A DNA stretch of 64,000 nucleotides, from assembly GCF_028751195.1 (NCBI RefSeq), contig NZ_CP066784.1:3844001-3908000 (forward strand), written 5' to 3'. Shown here piece by piece: positions 53,489-62,873 of this stretch (the first letter of the stretch is position 1; each line of letters starts with the position of its first letter). A program made the translations under genes and the position numbers. Under the pieces are notes generated by a model. It did not search any database. It had not been told where the DNA came from and saw nothing but the letters and a program-made list of their open reading frames with translations. This DNA is from Alicyclobacillus sp. ALC3. Its GTDB lineage: Bacteria > Bacillota > Bacilli > Alicyclobacillales > Alicyclobacillaceae.

Positions 53489-54396
53489 AGGTACATTTTT
53501 CTTTGATTAAACGCAGCAAGTGGTTCTTTCTGTTGTCTGGCCTCATCACGGTCACCGGTCTGGTGGTGTTTCTGATTTCCGGTTTTAACCTCGGCACGGA
53601 CTTCGTCTCCGGGTCGCGGATTCAACTGCAGATTAACCAGACCGTGAATAACGCAGAGGTGCGCGACCTGTTCAACAAAGCGGGAATTACTATCGAACAA
53701 CAAGCCATCACCTCGGCAGGGACAGGTGCGCGGGAAGCGGCAATTGTCCGTTTGACCACGAGACTGACCCCTGCGCAGCAAAATAAGATTTTGTCGCTGG
53801 AAAAGCAGATGTACCCGAAGTCGAGCAGCGCCTCATTTTCTGTGGTGGACCCAATTGTCGCGAAGCAGACATCTCGGCAAGCGATCTGGGCGATATTGCT
53901 CGCGTCGGCGTTTATCATCGCGTATATTGCGATTCGCTTTGAATATCGGTTTGCCATCGCTGGTGTGGTGGCAGTGTTGCACGATGCCTTTATCGTGCTC
54001 GCGACTTTTTCGCTGTTGCGCCTTCAAGTTGACCTGCCGTTTGTGGCAGCAGTGCTGACGATTGTCGGCTACTCAATCAACGATACCATCGTCATCTTTG
54101 ACCGTATCCGTGAGAACATGAAGGCGACGCCGCCCAATTCGCGCGAAGAGCTGCAGGAGCTCGTCGATAAGAGTTTGTGGCAGACCATGAGTCGCTCGAT
54201 CAACACGGTCGTCGCAGTGCTCGTCGCGGCCGTAATGCTGTACTTCTTCGGCGGTACAGCGCTTCATAACTTCACGTTCGCGCTGATTGTCGGTCTCGTC
54301 AGTGGCGCGTACAGTTCAATCTTCATCGCCAGCCCCCTGTGGGTCGCATGGCGCAGCCGGCAGTTCCGTACCGCAGCTCCGGTCAAGACGTCGTAG
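53485..54396 (+). CDS. secF: Protein translocase subunit SecF
   Basis: A 303-residue partner of SecD, with ISGFNLGTDFVSGSRIQLQ after the first helix and VGYSINDTIVIFDRIREN in the membrane core. GTG 53485 overlaps the secD stop by four bases, with AAGGCGGTGG upstream; the open frame 12 codons earlier lies inside secD. The pair is translationally coupled. Confidence 0.96.
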   Translation: MKVHFSLIKRSKWFFLLSGLITVTGLVVFLISGFNLGTDFVSGSRIQLQINQTVNNAEVRDLFNKAGITIEQQAITSAGTGAREAAIVRLTTRLTPAQQNKILSLEKQMYPKSSSASFSVVDPIVAKQTSRQAIWAILLASAFIIAYIAIRFEYRFAIAGVVAVLHDAFIVLATFSLLRLQVDLPFVAAVLTIVGYSINDTIVIFDRIRENMKATPPNSREELQELVDKSLWQTMSRSINTVVAVLVAAVMLYFFGGTALHNFTFALIVGLVSGAYSSIFIASPLWVAWRSRQFRTAAPVKTS

Positions 54397-54400
54397 AGCG

Positions 54401-55354
54401 ATGCGGGCATCTACGTCTTCGCAGAGACAAGCACAGACCGCGGCGTGGGTCAGCGCCGCGGTCAATGTTCTCTTAATGCTTGGTAAAGGCGTGATCGGCA
54501 TTACAGCAGGCAGTGAGGCGCTGTTTGCCGATGCGGTGCACTCAGCAGCCGACGTCGTAGGCTCTCTCGCCGTAATCGTCGGACTGCGCATTGCTCGAAA
54601 ACCCCCGGACGAGGACCACCCCTATGGCCACGGCAAGGCAGAGCTCATCACGACGGCTCTCGTGGCACTTCTGCTGATCGGTGCAGGCGTTGAAGTCGCA
54701 TATACATCGCTTCACGCTTTGTTTCTGCCAGCGCGGGCACCCGCTCTGATTGCTGCAATCGCGGCGTTTTTGTCCATTTTTATCAAAGAGGTCATGTTTC
54801 AGTATACGTACCGTTTGGGCCGGAGAATGAACAGTGCAAGCCTCGTCGCGAGTGCCTACGACCATCGCTCCGACGTTTTTTCATCGATCGCTGCCTTGAT
54901 TGGAATTCTGCTTTCGGACCTCGGCAGCGCCGTGCACGTCCAGTGGTTAAAACACATGGATGCCGTAGCGGGGGCGCTGGTCGCGCTGTTAGTCCTGCGT
55001 ATCGGGTACGGACTCCTTCGCGATTCCTCGCAAACCCTGATGGACCGAACAGCACCTGACAAAGACTTGGCGGGTTACGCTCTGTGTGTATCACAGACGT
55101 CAGGGGTGATGCGGCTGGACGACTTGCGAGTTCGTGACCATGGGCAGTACGTCATTCTTGATGTTGAAGTAAGTGTTGACGCTGCGATTTCTGTAGCAGA
55201 AGGTCACAGCATTGCGTCACAGGTGAAGACAAACTTACAAGCGCAGTTCTCACGCGTGGCGGATGCACTGGTACACGTGAATCCATACGAGAACGAGGAC
55301 GATGAAGCCGTCGAGGAAGTTGGGACGTCGCGGACCAAGGGAGGAGAAGAGTGA
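54401..55354 (+). CDS. Cation diffusion facilitator (metal efflux)
   Basis: A 317-residue CDF transporter with six helices and a C-terminal cytoplasmic domain (from about 215). Metal-site residues: His47-x3-Asp51 in helix 2 (DAVHSAADVVG) and Asp154-x3-Asp158 in helix 5 (YDHRSDVFSS). HPYGHGK in the loop is typical. This His/Asp plus Asp/Asp mix differs from both the zinc (His/Asp twice) and iron-type sets, so the metal is uncertain; Mn is possible. ATG 54401 lies four bases after the secF stop with no clear ribosome binding site, suggesting reinitiation. Stop overlaps recJ. Confidence 0.87.
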   Translation: MRASTSSQRQAQTAAWVSAAVNVLLMLGKGVIGITAGSEALFADAVHSAADVVGSLAVIVGLRIARKPPDEDHPYGHGKAELITTALVALLLIGAGVEVAYTSLHALFLPARAPALIAAIAAFLSIFIKEVMFQYTYRLGRRMNSASLVASAYDHRSDVFSSIAALIGILLSDLGSAVHVQWLKHMDAVAGALVALLVLRIGYGLLRDSSQTLMDRTAPDKDLAGYALCVSQTSGVMRLDDLRVRDHGQYVILDVEVSVDAAISVAEGHSIASQVKTNLQAQFSRVADALVHVNPYENEDDEAVEEVGTSRTKGGEE

Positions 55355-57417
55355 ACAGAGCACAGAGTCATTCACAAGCCTGGGCCCTGCAAGCAGGCAT
55401 GGAACAGCAGCCAATGTTGTGGCGGACAGCCGCAGTTGACAAAGGTGTCGCAGAGCGTCTCGCCGCCGAAATGCTCATCCCGGTGCGCGTGGCACGGTGG
55501 TTGTGCGCGAGGGCAGGGGATGAAAATGAGGCGAGGGAATGGCTGAGTGCTCCTGACAATGCGGCCGGGCTCCCATGGCAGTGGTTTCATGGCATGGAAG
55601 CTGCGGTCCGGTTGTTGTTGGAATATATCGCTGCTGGCCAGCGAGTGTGTGTTGTGGGAGATTACGATGTAGACGGCGTAACCGCGAGTGCCATCCTTGG
55701 GACATGCCTAGATGCCGTCGACGCCGACTGGTTTTGTGTCATTCCACACCGCGTGGAAGACGGGTACGGATTGTCAACCCGTTTGGTCGAGCGAGCCAGA
55801 GAAGCCGGAGCTAAAGTGATTGTCACGGTCGACAACGGCATTCGAGCGAACGAAGCTGTCACATATGCTACCGAACTTGGACTTAGCGTGATTGTCACAG
55901 ACCATCACGAACCTGGCCAGGACCTTCCAACCGCTGCGCAGGCCATCGTTCACTGGGTCGCGTCGGACGAACCCACTGCCGTCGCCCGCCTGTCGGGTGC
56001 CGGCGTCGCGCGAAAACTGGCCGACGCCATGTTTGATGCACTGCGTAGCCTTCGCGCGACCGAAGCGGCTGAGAGACTGGCTGGCCTTTGTCCTTGGCTC
56101 GATGGACTGGCAACGCTAGGGGCCTTGGCGGACGTCATGCCAATGCGGGGTGAAAACCGACGGCTGGTCCGCGCAGGCATCGAAGCGTTGCGCAGGACGA
56201 CCATGCCTGGCTGGATTGCGCTCTGCCAATCGGCAGGCATCGATGCGGCCAATGTAACTGAACAGTCACTGCTATGGAACATCACACCGCGTCTGAATGC
56301 GGCGGGACGAATGGGCAGTGCAACCGTGGCGTTTGAGTTGTTGATGGCTCCAGACCCGACGTGTGCACAGCGGGCGGCCGAACAGATTGAAGCGTGGAAC
56401 CGCGCGCGCCGCGAAGCGACCGACAAAGCGGCCACCGAGGCCGCAGCCGACTGCGTGGAGCGCTTTGGAGAGACCGTTCCCGGGGGCATTGTGGTCTCAG
56501 GAACGTGGCCGCTCGGAGTGGTTGGCATCGTAGCTGCCCGGTTGTGTGACCGTTACAAGCGCCCTATCATCGTTTTGGCAGACGACGGTTCCGGTCTGTT
56601 GCGCGGCTCCGGACGAGCACCCGCCGGCTTCCCCTTGCTTGAGACAGTGAGCCACTGCGCGACGTACCTTGCGCACTTCGGTGGGCATGATTCCGCCATC
56701 GGATGTGGACTCGAAAAGGACCAGTTGAACAGTTTTCGAACAGCCTTCGACCACCACGCCGAGGCATGGTGGCAATCGCGAGCAGCGGATTCGGACGTTG
56801 CGAACAGCGCTGGCGTGTTCGCAGACGATTACCTGCCACTTGCGGAAGTGACGTTGGACACGTGGTCGTGGGTGAACCGGGTCGGCCCTTTCGGACCAGA
56901 CAATGAACCGCTTCTGTTTTACCTCGGTCCGCTTGAAGTAGTTCGGGTCCGAACGATGGGGGGCCGCGGACAGCATTTGCGCGTTGAGGTGCGCGAAGGC
57001 GCGAACAAGTTGGAGCTCGTCTGGTTTTCTGCCGACGACGTTGCGAAGACGTGGCAACCAGGGAGACGGATAGGGGCACTGGTCCACCTCGAGGAGAACG
57101 TCTGGCAGGGGGTGCGGCGAGTGCAGGCCCGCGTGGTGTCTGCGCACAGTCTGTCGGGCGCCGTGATTGACCGAGGGCTATTTACCGATGTCTATCGGCT
57201 TTTGAGGGCGCGTCGACGGTTACATTTCGGCGAGACCTCTCAGACTCAGGCGCTTGAAGCCGACAAATTGAATGTCATTCTTGACACCTTTGTCGAGCTT
57301 GGGTTTGCTCGCCGAGAGGCGAGCGCGTATCATATGGTTGATGAGGCAACCCCTTGTGATTTAAGAGAATCCCCTAGCTATCAACAGCACTTAGCTTGGG
57401 CGTGGTCTAATCCCTAG
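55351..57417 (+). CDS. recJ: Single-stranded-DNA-specific exonuclease RecJ
   Basis: A 688-residue DHH/DHHA1 nuclease. Motifs: GDYDVDGVTA (Asp104, Asp106), VTVDNGI (Asp161), VTDHHEPG (Asp184-His-His), then the DHHA1 domain with SGRAPAGFPLLE and GGHDSAIGCGL, and an OB domain. It degrades single-stranded DNA 5' to 3' in recombination and repair. GTG 55351 with AAGGGAGGAGAAGA upstream; overlaps the CDF stop. apt follows after ten bases as in Bacillus. Confidence 0.95.
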   Translation: MNRAQSHSQAWALQAGMEQQPMLWRTAAVDKGVAERLAAEMLIPVRVARWLCARAGDENEAREWLSAPDNAAGLPWQWFHGMEAAVRLLLEYIAAGQRVCVVGDYDVDGVTASAILGTCLDAVDADWFCVIPHRVEDGYGLSTRLVERAREAGAKVIVTVDNGIRANEAVTYATELGLSVIVTDHHEPGQDLPTAAQAIVHWVASDEPTAVARLSGAGVARKLADAMFDALRSLRATEAAERLAGLCPWLDGLATLGALADVMPMRGENRRLVRAGIEALRRTTMPGWIALCQSAGIDAANVTEQSLLWNITPRLNAAGRMGSATVAFELLMAPDPTCAQRAAEQIEAWNRARREATDKAATEAAADCVERFGETVPGGIVVSGTWPLGVVGIVAARLCDRYKRPIIVLADDGSGLLRGSGRAPAGFPLLETVSHCATYLAHFGGHDSAIGCGLEKDQLNSFRTAFDHHAEAWWQSRAADSDVANSAGVFADDYLPLAEVTLDTWSWVNRVGPFGPDNEPLLFYLGPLEVVRVRTMGGRGQHLRVEVREGANKLELVWFSADDVAKTWQPGRRIGALVHLEENVWQGVRRVQARVVSAHSLSGAVIDRGLFTDVYRLLRARRRLHFGETSQTQALEADKLNVILDTFVELGFARREASAYHMVDEATPCDLRESPSYQQHLAWAWSNP

Positions 57418-57427
57418 GAGCGATGAC

Positions 57428-57940
57428 ATGAACTTTGAGAGCTATATCCGCGACGTTCCGGACTTTCCTCAGCCCGGTGTGCTGTTTAAAGACATCACCC
57501 CACTCTTGGCAAACGGCGTCGCCTACAAGGCAGCCATTGAAGAGTTGGCAGAGTTCGCTCGTGACTGCGACGCTCAAGTGATTGTAGGGCCGGAGGCACG
57601 TGGCTACGTTGTCGGCGCGCCGCTGGCACACGCGACGGAGTGTGGGTTTGTGCCGGTGCGAAAACGCGGCAAATTACCTTGGCAAACGATCGGTGTGGAT
57701 TACGCGCTGGAGTATGGCACAGACCGACTTGAAGTGCACCGCGATGCGGTATTGCCCGGGCAACGGGTTTTGCTTGCGGATGACTTGCTCGCTACAGGCG
57801 GGACAATGGAAGCTTGTGCAACTCTAGTCAGGGAACTTGGTGGAATCGTTGTAGGAGCCGCATTTCTGATTGAACTCAGTCACCTCGGCGGTCGGGCACG
57901 CCTTCAAAATACCCGAATCAAGACTTTGGTTCAGTTCTGA
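57428..57940 (+). CDS. apt: Adenine phosphoribosyltransferase
   Basis: A 170-residue purine salvage enzyme making AMP from adenine and PRPP. The PRPP loop VLLADDLLATGGT lies at 114-126, with the N-terminal DVPDFPQPGVLFKDITPLL and the hood motif VGPEARGYVVGAPLA. AGGAGCGATG sits upstream of the ATG. Complete. Confidence 0.97.
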   Translation: MNFESYIRDVPDFPQPGVLFKDITPLLANGVAYKAAIEELAEFARDCDAQVIVGPEARGYVVGAPLAHATECGFVPVRKRGKLPWQTIGVDYALEYGTDRLEVHRDAVLPGQRVLLADDLLATGGTMEACATLVRELGGIVVGAAFLIELSHLGGRARLQNTRIKTLVQF

Positions 57941-58000
57941 CGCGCCTCGTATTGTATTGAAGGCGGGTCTGCAAGGGTGGATGCATGGGTGGAGACGTGG

Positions 58001-60232
58001 ATGCAACAGGACGACGGAAGGCCTCCGGAGGCAGAAATAGAACAGTCAAGTGCTCGAACGCGTAAAAATAGTCCACTCACGGTCGACAAGCTGTGTGAAC
58101 AGGTGCTCTCCTACGGCACGGCCGACGATGCGACTGTGGTTCGACGTGCCTATGAGTTCGCTGAGGCTGCTCACAGAGGACAGTTTCGCAAATCGGGTGA
58201 CCCGTACATCACTCACCCGCTGGCTGTCGCGAGCATTCTAGCTGAGTTGCAACTGGAAGCGACGACGCTCGCGGCCGCTCTCCTGCACGATGTGGTCGAA
58301 GATACCGCTGTGACTGATGAGGAACTCGTCCGTCAGTTCGGGTCCGAGGTTGCTGCGCTGGTTGATGGCGTCACGAAGCTGAAGCGGATTAAGTTTGACT
58401 CCCGCGAAGAACATCAGGCGGAGAACCTGCGTAAGATGTTCCTCGCCATGGCAAAAGACATCCGTGTCCTGCTCATCAAACTCGCTGACCGTCTGCACAA
58501 CATGCGCACCCTGCGCTTCCAGCCGCCCGACAAGCAACTGCGGACTGCGCGGGAAACACTCGAGATCTTTGGTCCGCTGGCACATCGACTCGGTATCAAC
58601 ACGATGAAATGGGAGTTAGAAGACCTCGCGCTACGCTACTTAAATCCCCACGAGTACTACCGTATTGTCCACTTGATGGCGCAAAAGAGGCAGGAACGTG
58701 AGACTTATGTCGGAGAGGTCATGGACCTGCTGCGCGAGCGACTCGCGAACCTAGAAATTCAAGCCGATGTCTCTGGGCGTGCCAAACACATTTACAGCGT
58801 CTACCGCAAGATGGTGAACCAAGGCAAGTCGTTCAACGAGATCTACGACCTGTTCGCTGTGCGTGTCATCGTCGAGAGTATCAAGGACTGCTACGGTGTG
58901 CTCGGTGTCGTACACACTCTGTGGAAGCCGATGCCGGGACGGTTTAAGGACTACATTGCCATGCCGAAAGCGAACATGTACCAGAGCTTGCACACCACCG
59001 TGGTCGGACCGCACGGGGAGCCGCTCGAGATTCAGATTCGGACCTGGGAAATGCACCAGACCGCAGAATTTGGCATCGCAGCGCACTGGGCCTATAAAGA
59101 GGGAGAAACTCGGGCAGAAGGGAAGTTTGCCCAAAAACTGGCCTGGTTTCGCGAGGTCCTCGAGTGGCAACAGGATTTCCGCGATGCTCAAGAATTCATG
59201 GAAACACTGAAGCTCGACTTGTTTTCGGACGAGGTTTTTGTCTTTACACCGAAGGGCTCGGTGATTGAACTGCCAGCTGGGTCGGTGCCGATTGACTTTG
59301 CATACCGGATTCACACCGACATCGGCAATCGCTGCATCGGGGCAAAAGTCAACGGAAAGATTGTTCCTTTGGACTACCGTATGCGAACAGGCGACATCGT
59401 AGAAGTTCTGACTTCTAAGCACAGTTATGGACCAAGCCGCGACTGGCTGAAAATCGTCCAGTCCTCTCAGGCGAAGAGCAAGATTCGTCAGTGGTTCAAA
59501 CGTGAGAAGCGCGAAGAAAACGTTGCTCGCGGTAAAGAACTGATTGAAAAGGAACTCTCTCGCCAACGCTTTGAACCGCGGACTCTGATGGTCCCAGCGT
59601 ATATGGCAGAGGTTTTGACCAAGTTCAACTTTACAAAGGACGAGGACATGTTTGCTGCAGTCGGCTATGGCGGACTGAGTGCGGCGCAGGTCACGACGCG
59701 GCTCATCGAGCGGTACCGGCGTGATCATCAAGAACAACCCCCTGATACACTGGCGCTTGAATTGCGCGAACGAGACAAGCCGACGGGCAGCGGTGTTCGC
59801 GTGCGCGGCATAGACAACCTGTTGATTCGCTTTGCGCGCTGCTGCAATCCCGTGCCGGGGGACGAGATCATTGGTTTTGTCACGCGTGGACGAGGTGTGT
59901 CCGTACACCGCCAGGATTGCCCAAATATAGATTCGCTCCGCGAGGAGGGAAGTCGCGTACTAGAAGTTGAGTGGGCGACGCGCGCCGATCAGGCCTACCA
60001 CGTGGAGCTAGAGGTGATTGCGCTGGACCGACACGGGCTCGTGAACGAAGTGATGAACGCGGTCGCCGAGACAAAGACAGACGTGACAGCCATGAGTGCG
60101 CGCGTCGACAGTAAACGGATTGCACACTTGTCGATCAGCATCCGGATTCGCAATCTCGACCACCTGCGCACGGTAGTTGAACGAATCAAACGTGTCAAGG
60201 ATATTCACAGTGTCCGGCGGATTGTTCAATAA
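58001..60232 (+). CDS. relA: Bifunctional (p)ppGpp synthetase/hydrolase
   Basis: A 743-residue Rel protein. HD hydrolase domain (HDVVEDTAVTDEEL, LADRLHNMRTL), synthetase domain (YQSLHTTVVGPHGEPLEIQIR), TGS domain, zinc-finger region (CCNPVPGDEIIGFVTRGRG) and C-terminal ACT domain. Both catalytic halves look intact, so it can make and break the alarmone. ATG 58001 is chosen because GGTGGAG lies six bases upstream; GTG 57977 is an alternative with GGCGGG upstream. Confidence 0.95.
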   Translation: MQQDDGRPPEAEIEQSSARTRKNSPLTVDKLCEQVLSYGTADDATVVRRAYEFAEAAHRGQFRKSGDPYITHPLAVASILAELQLEATTLAAALLHDVVEDTAVTDEELVRQFGSEVAALVDGVTKLKRIKFDSREEHQAENLRKMFLAMAKDIRVLLIKLADRLHNMRTLRFQPPDKQLRTARETLEIFGPLAHRLGINTMKWELEDLALRYLNPHEYYRIVHLMAQKRQERETYVGEVMDLLRERLANLEIQADVSGRAKHIYSVYRKMVNQGKSFNEIYDLFAVRVIVESIKDCYGVLGVVHTLWKPMPGRFKDYIAMPKANMYQSLHTTVVGPHGEPLEIQIRTWEMHQTAEFGIAAHWAYKEGETRAEGKFAQKLAWFREVLEWQQDFRDAQEFMETLKLDLFSDEVFVFTPKGSVIELPAGSVPIDFAYRIHTDIGNRCIGAKVNGKIVPLDYRMRTGDIVEVLTSKHSYGPSRDWLKIVQSSQAKSKIRQWFKREKREENVARGKELIEKELSRQRFEPRTLMVPAYMAEVLTKFNFTKDEDMFAAVGYGGLSAAQVTTRLIERYRRDHQEQPPDTLALELRERDKPTGSGVRVRGIDNLLIRFARCCNPVPGDEIIGFVTRGRGVSVHRQDCPNIDSLREEGSRVLEVEWATRADQAYHVELEVIALDRHGLVNEVMNAVAETKTDVTAMSARVDSKRIAHLSISIRIRNLDHLRTVVERIKRVKDIHSVRRIVQ

Positions 60233-60277
60233 CGTACAGGCAAAACGACGGTGTTTTGGCAGACGAGGAGTGAGTGT

Positions 60278-60727
60278 ATGCGTGCGGTAGTACAACGCAG
60301 CGGTCGCGCCAAGGTGACAGTTGGAAACCGGACAACAGGGTCCATCGACCACGGTTATGTGGTACTCCTCGGTGTTCGCGACGGCGACTCGGAGACGGAT
60401 GCACACTATTTGGCTGAGAAGGTTGCTCACTTGCGCGTCTTTGAGGACGACAGCGGAAAGATGAATCTGGACCTCGAGGCAGTGGGAGGAGCTGTGTTAT
60501 CCGTGTCGCAGTTCACGCTCTACGGAGACGTCAGGAAGGGCAGACGGCCAAACTACATGCAGGCGGCTGCACCCGAGGCAGCTCGTAGACTTTACGAGGT
60601 GTTTAATGACGCTCTCCGCAGTTACGGCTTCGACGTGGAGACTGGTGAATTTGGCGCGATGATGAAGGTGGAACTGGTCAACGATGGCCCAGTGACCATC
60701 CTCATCGACAGTGAGCGGAAGATTTGA
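60278..60727 (+). CDS. dtd: D-aminoacyl-tRNA deacylase
   Basis: A 149-residue enzyme that removes D-amino acids (and glycine from tRNA-Ala) from tRNA. The two family motifs are [10 protein letters not shown] and [10 protein letters not shown], which form the cross-subunit active site. ATG 60278 has GACGAGGAG upstream and gives the standard start MRAVVQR. It follows relA by 45 bases. Confidence 0.96.
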   Translation: MRAVVQRSGRAKVTVGNRTTGSIDHGYVVLLGVRDGDSETDAHYLAEKVAHLRVFEDDSGKMNLDLEAVGGAVLSVSQFTLYGDVRKGRRPNYMQAAAPEAARRLYEVFNDALRSYGFDVETGEFGAMMKVELVNDGPVTILIDSERKI

Positions 60728-60745
60728 CGGGGATGAGGTGAAAAG

Positions 60746-61381
60746 ATGCAGTTAGCTACGTTTGTAATCAGCCCGATTCGTTCTAATTGCTATATCTTGT
60801 CTCAGGACGAAGCCGTGGGGCGGGACGCGGTTGTGATTGACCCCGGTGATACAGCACTCGACGCCGTCTTTGCCTACATCCGTGAACACCAGCTGAATGT
60901 CACCGCCGTGTGGAACACACACGCGCATTTTGACCACGTGATGGGCGTCGATCTCGTGCGGGCCAAATACGGCGCGCCTGCCTATGTCCACCCCGCAGAT
61001 ATGCCGATTTGGGACAATGTGGCGCAAGCGACTCAGGAGATGTTCGCTCGCTCGGTGCCAGCGCTTAATCCGCCTGATGGTTCCTTTGAGGATGGTCAGA
61101 AGCTAACGCTTGGGTCAGACGAATTTACCATCTGGCACACTCCGGGACATTCGCCTGGCAGTGTCTGTATTGTCGGGGAGCGGATGGCCTTTACCGGAGA
61201 TACGCTGTTTGCTGGTACGATTGGGGCTACACACTTCTACCTTGGCGACGCCAAAGCGATGGAAACCTCTTTGCGCAAGTTGCTACAACTCCGAGACGAC
61301 CTCGAGTTGTACCCGGGGCATGGTCAACCGACATCTATGGGCCGTGAGCGCACCTCGAACATGTTCCTCGTTCAATTGTAA
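60746..61381 (+). CDS. MBL-fold metallohydrolase (glyoxalase II-like)
   Basis: A 211-residue metallo-beta-lactamase-fold protein with HAHFDH (His59, His61, Asp63, His64), a second metal region TPGHSPGSVCIV and GDTLFAGTIGA. Small Bacillota proteins of this group (YqgX type) act as hydroxyacylglutathione or bacillithiol-thioester hydrolases in some cases; here the substrate is not known. ATG with GATGAGGTGA upstream, 18 bases after dtd. Confidence 0.88.
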   Translation: MQLATFVISPIRSNCYILSQDEAVGRDAVVIDPGDTALDAVFAYIREHQLNVTAVWNTHAHFDHVMGVDLVRAKYGAPAYVHPADMPIWDNVAQATQEMFARSVPALNPPDGSFEDGQKLTLGSDEFTIWHTPGHSPGSVCIVGERMAFTGDTLFAGTIGATHFYLGDAKAMETSLRKLLQLRDDLELYPGHGQPTSMGRERTSNMFLVQL

Positions 61382-61419
61382 AGTCTCTGGCTGTGGAAAA
61401 CTTGGCTATGACTGTGCAG

Positions 61420-61450
61420 AGCGGAGCTCAATCGCGGGCTCCGCTTGTCT
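61420..61450 (+). terminator. Terminator after the recJ-to-MBL block
   Basis: AGCGGAGC (61420-61427) and GCTCCGCT (61438-61445), eight pairs, then TGTCTTTG. The remaining gap to 61656 shows no gene. Confidence 0.65.
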
Positions 61451-61656
61451 TTGAGTTGTGCACAACGATATCCACAGGCTGTGGACAAATGCGATAGGCC
61501 TCCGAACCACTGCAGGGTGTCGAGAGTGGGTCCGGTTTACAACGTAAACACAAGCTTCACGCAACTTTTACGATGTCACCGCAGAGTGTTTGAACAAACC
61601 TGCTATTCTTATGGACGTCCGAAGGGGAACTACTATAGATACGGGAGGCGTTTGTT

Positions 61657-62796
61657 GTGAGAAGGAAGACGTGGTTATATCCGTTATCAGTGGCAACAGT
61701 GGCTGCAGGCGTGCTCGGTGTGACGACCCTGCCGACGTATGCGTCCGCGGACCATGGCACACAGCACGACAAGCCAGCCAAGCATGTCGAGCGCACGAAC
61801 GCACCGTTCCAACACGTGTATGTAATCATGATGGAGAATGAAGGAACCCCGCAGATTATCGGAAACGCGAACGCGCCGTACATCAGCAAGCTTGCGAACA
61901 CATACGGCTATGAAAACAACTACTTTGGCGTTACCCACGAGAGCCTTGCCAACTACGTCGCCTTCTTGTCGGGAAACAACTGGGGAACAAACAGCGACGA
62001 CCCGACCCAAATGTTTAATCACACAAACCTTGTCGACCAGTTAGTTGCTCACCACATCTCGTGGAAGGGTTACATGGAAAGCATGCCGTCTGCGGGCTAC
62101 ACAGGGTACTGGTACCCAAACAATGAGCCGGCAGGTACCGCTCCTTCGACAACGCCATCCAATGCGCTCTACGCGAAGAAGCACAACCCCTTTATGCTGA
62201 TGACAGACATTGCGAACAATAAGGCGCGCGCGAAAAATGTCGTGCCGCTCACGCAGTTGCAGAAGGACTTGAAGAGCAATCACGTGCCTAACTTCTCGTT
62301 CATCGCGCCGAACGTGATTAACGATATGCACGGACAACCCCCGTACACGATGACGAATGACCAGTTGATCGCAGCGGGCAACAAATTCATCCAGAACACG
62401 GTACAAGAAATTATGTCGTCAAAGAGCTGGAAATCGAGCAAATCCGTGATCTACATCACCTGGGACGAAGCCGAGTATCCCACGTACGGTGTGACGCCGA
62501 GTGCTTCTACGCTTGCCACGTTCACTGCCCCAGGTCCGGACGCGCCGATTGTACCTGCTGGCACGGTTGACGGATACAACTGGAGCGGTGGCGCTTACGG
62601 CGGCGGCAAAGTGCCGATGATTATGATTGACAATGCTGCAAAGGGTCACTTTACCCTGAACACTTGGGCCGACCACTACTCTTTGCTGCGTACCATTGAA
62701 CAGAACTGGAACATCGGATTCATCGGTTACGCGTCAGACGCGCAACAGGTCAAGACGCTCAATATTCCGGGTGAGCCTCAGTTGGGCGAGCGTTAA
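61657..62796 (+). CDS. Secreted phosphoesterase (acid phosphatase / phospholipase C family)
   Basis: A 379-residue protein with a signal peptide (RRKTWLYPLSVATVAAGVLGVTTLPTYASA) and a PF04185-type phosphoesterase domain: HVYVIMMENEGT near the start, YGYENNYFGVTHESLANYVAFLSG, NFSFIAPNVINDMHG and YITWDEAE. These hold the metal and nucleophile residues of the alkaline-phosphatase superfamily. Substrate (phosphomonoester or phospholipid) cannot be told. GTG start with GGGAGGCG upstream. Exported, perhaps for phosphate scavenging. Confidence 0.87.
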   Translation: MRRKTWLYPLSVATVAAGVLGVTTLPTYASADHGTQHDKPAKHVERTNAPFQHVYVIMMENEGTPQIIGNANAPYISKLANTYGYENNYFGVTHESLANYVAFLSGNNWGTNSDDPTQMFNHTNLVDQLVAHHISWKGYMESMPSAGYTGYWYPNNEPAGTAPSTTPSNALYAKKHNPFMLMTDIANNKARAKNVVPLTQLQKDLKSNHVPNFSFIAPNVINDMHGQPPYTMTNDQLIAAGNKFIQNTVQEIMSSKSWKSSKSVIYITWDEAEYPTYGVTPSASTLATFTAPGPDAPIVPAGTVDGYNWSGGAYGGGKVPMIMIDNAAKGHFTLNTWADHYSLLRTIEQNWNIGFIGYASDAQQVKTLNIPGEPQLGER

Positions 62797-62821
62797 GCAG
62801 TTCAGTGTGACAGGCAAGGAG

Positions 62822-62850
62822 AAGCGGCCGTCTCGGTGAGACGGCCGCTT
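62822..62850. terminator. Bidirectional terminator between convergent genes
   Basis: AAGCGGCCGTCTC (62822-62834) and GAGACGGCCGCTT (62838-62850), 13 perfect pairs around GGT, with A-rich and T-rich flanks. It serves the phosphoesterase gene and the convergent FMN dehydrogenase gene. Confidence 0.85.
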
Positions 62851-62873
62851 TCTCCGGAACTGCGCGAGCGTGA

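Noticed and set aside
58751..59908. 385-codon minus-strand open frame
   Set aside because: It is a shadow of relA, which has complete domains on the plus strand; the product looks like no known family.
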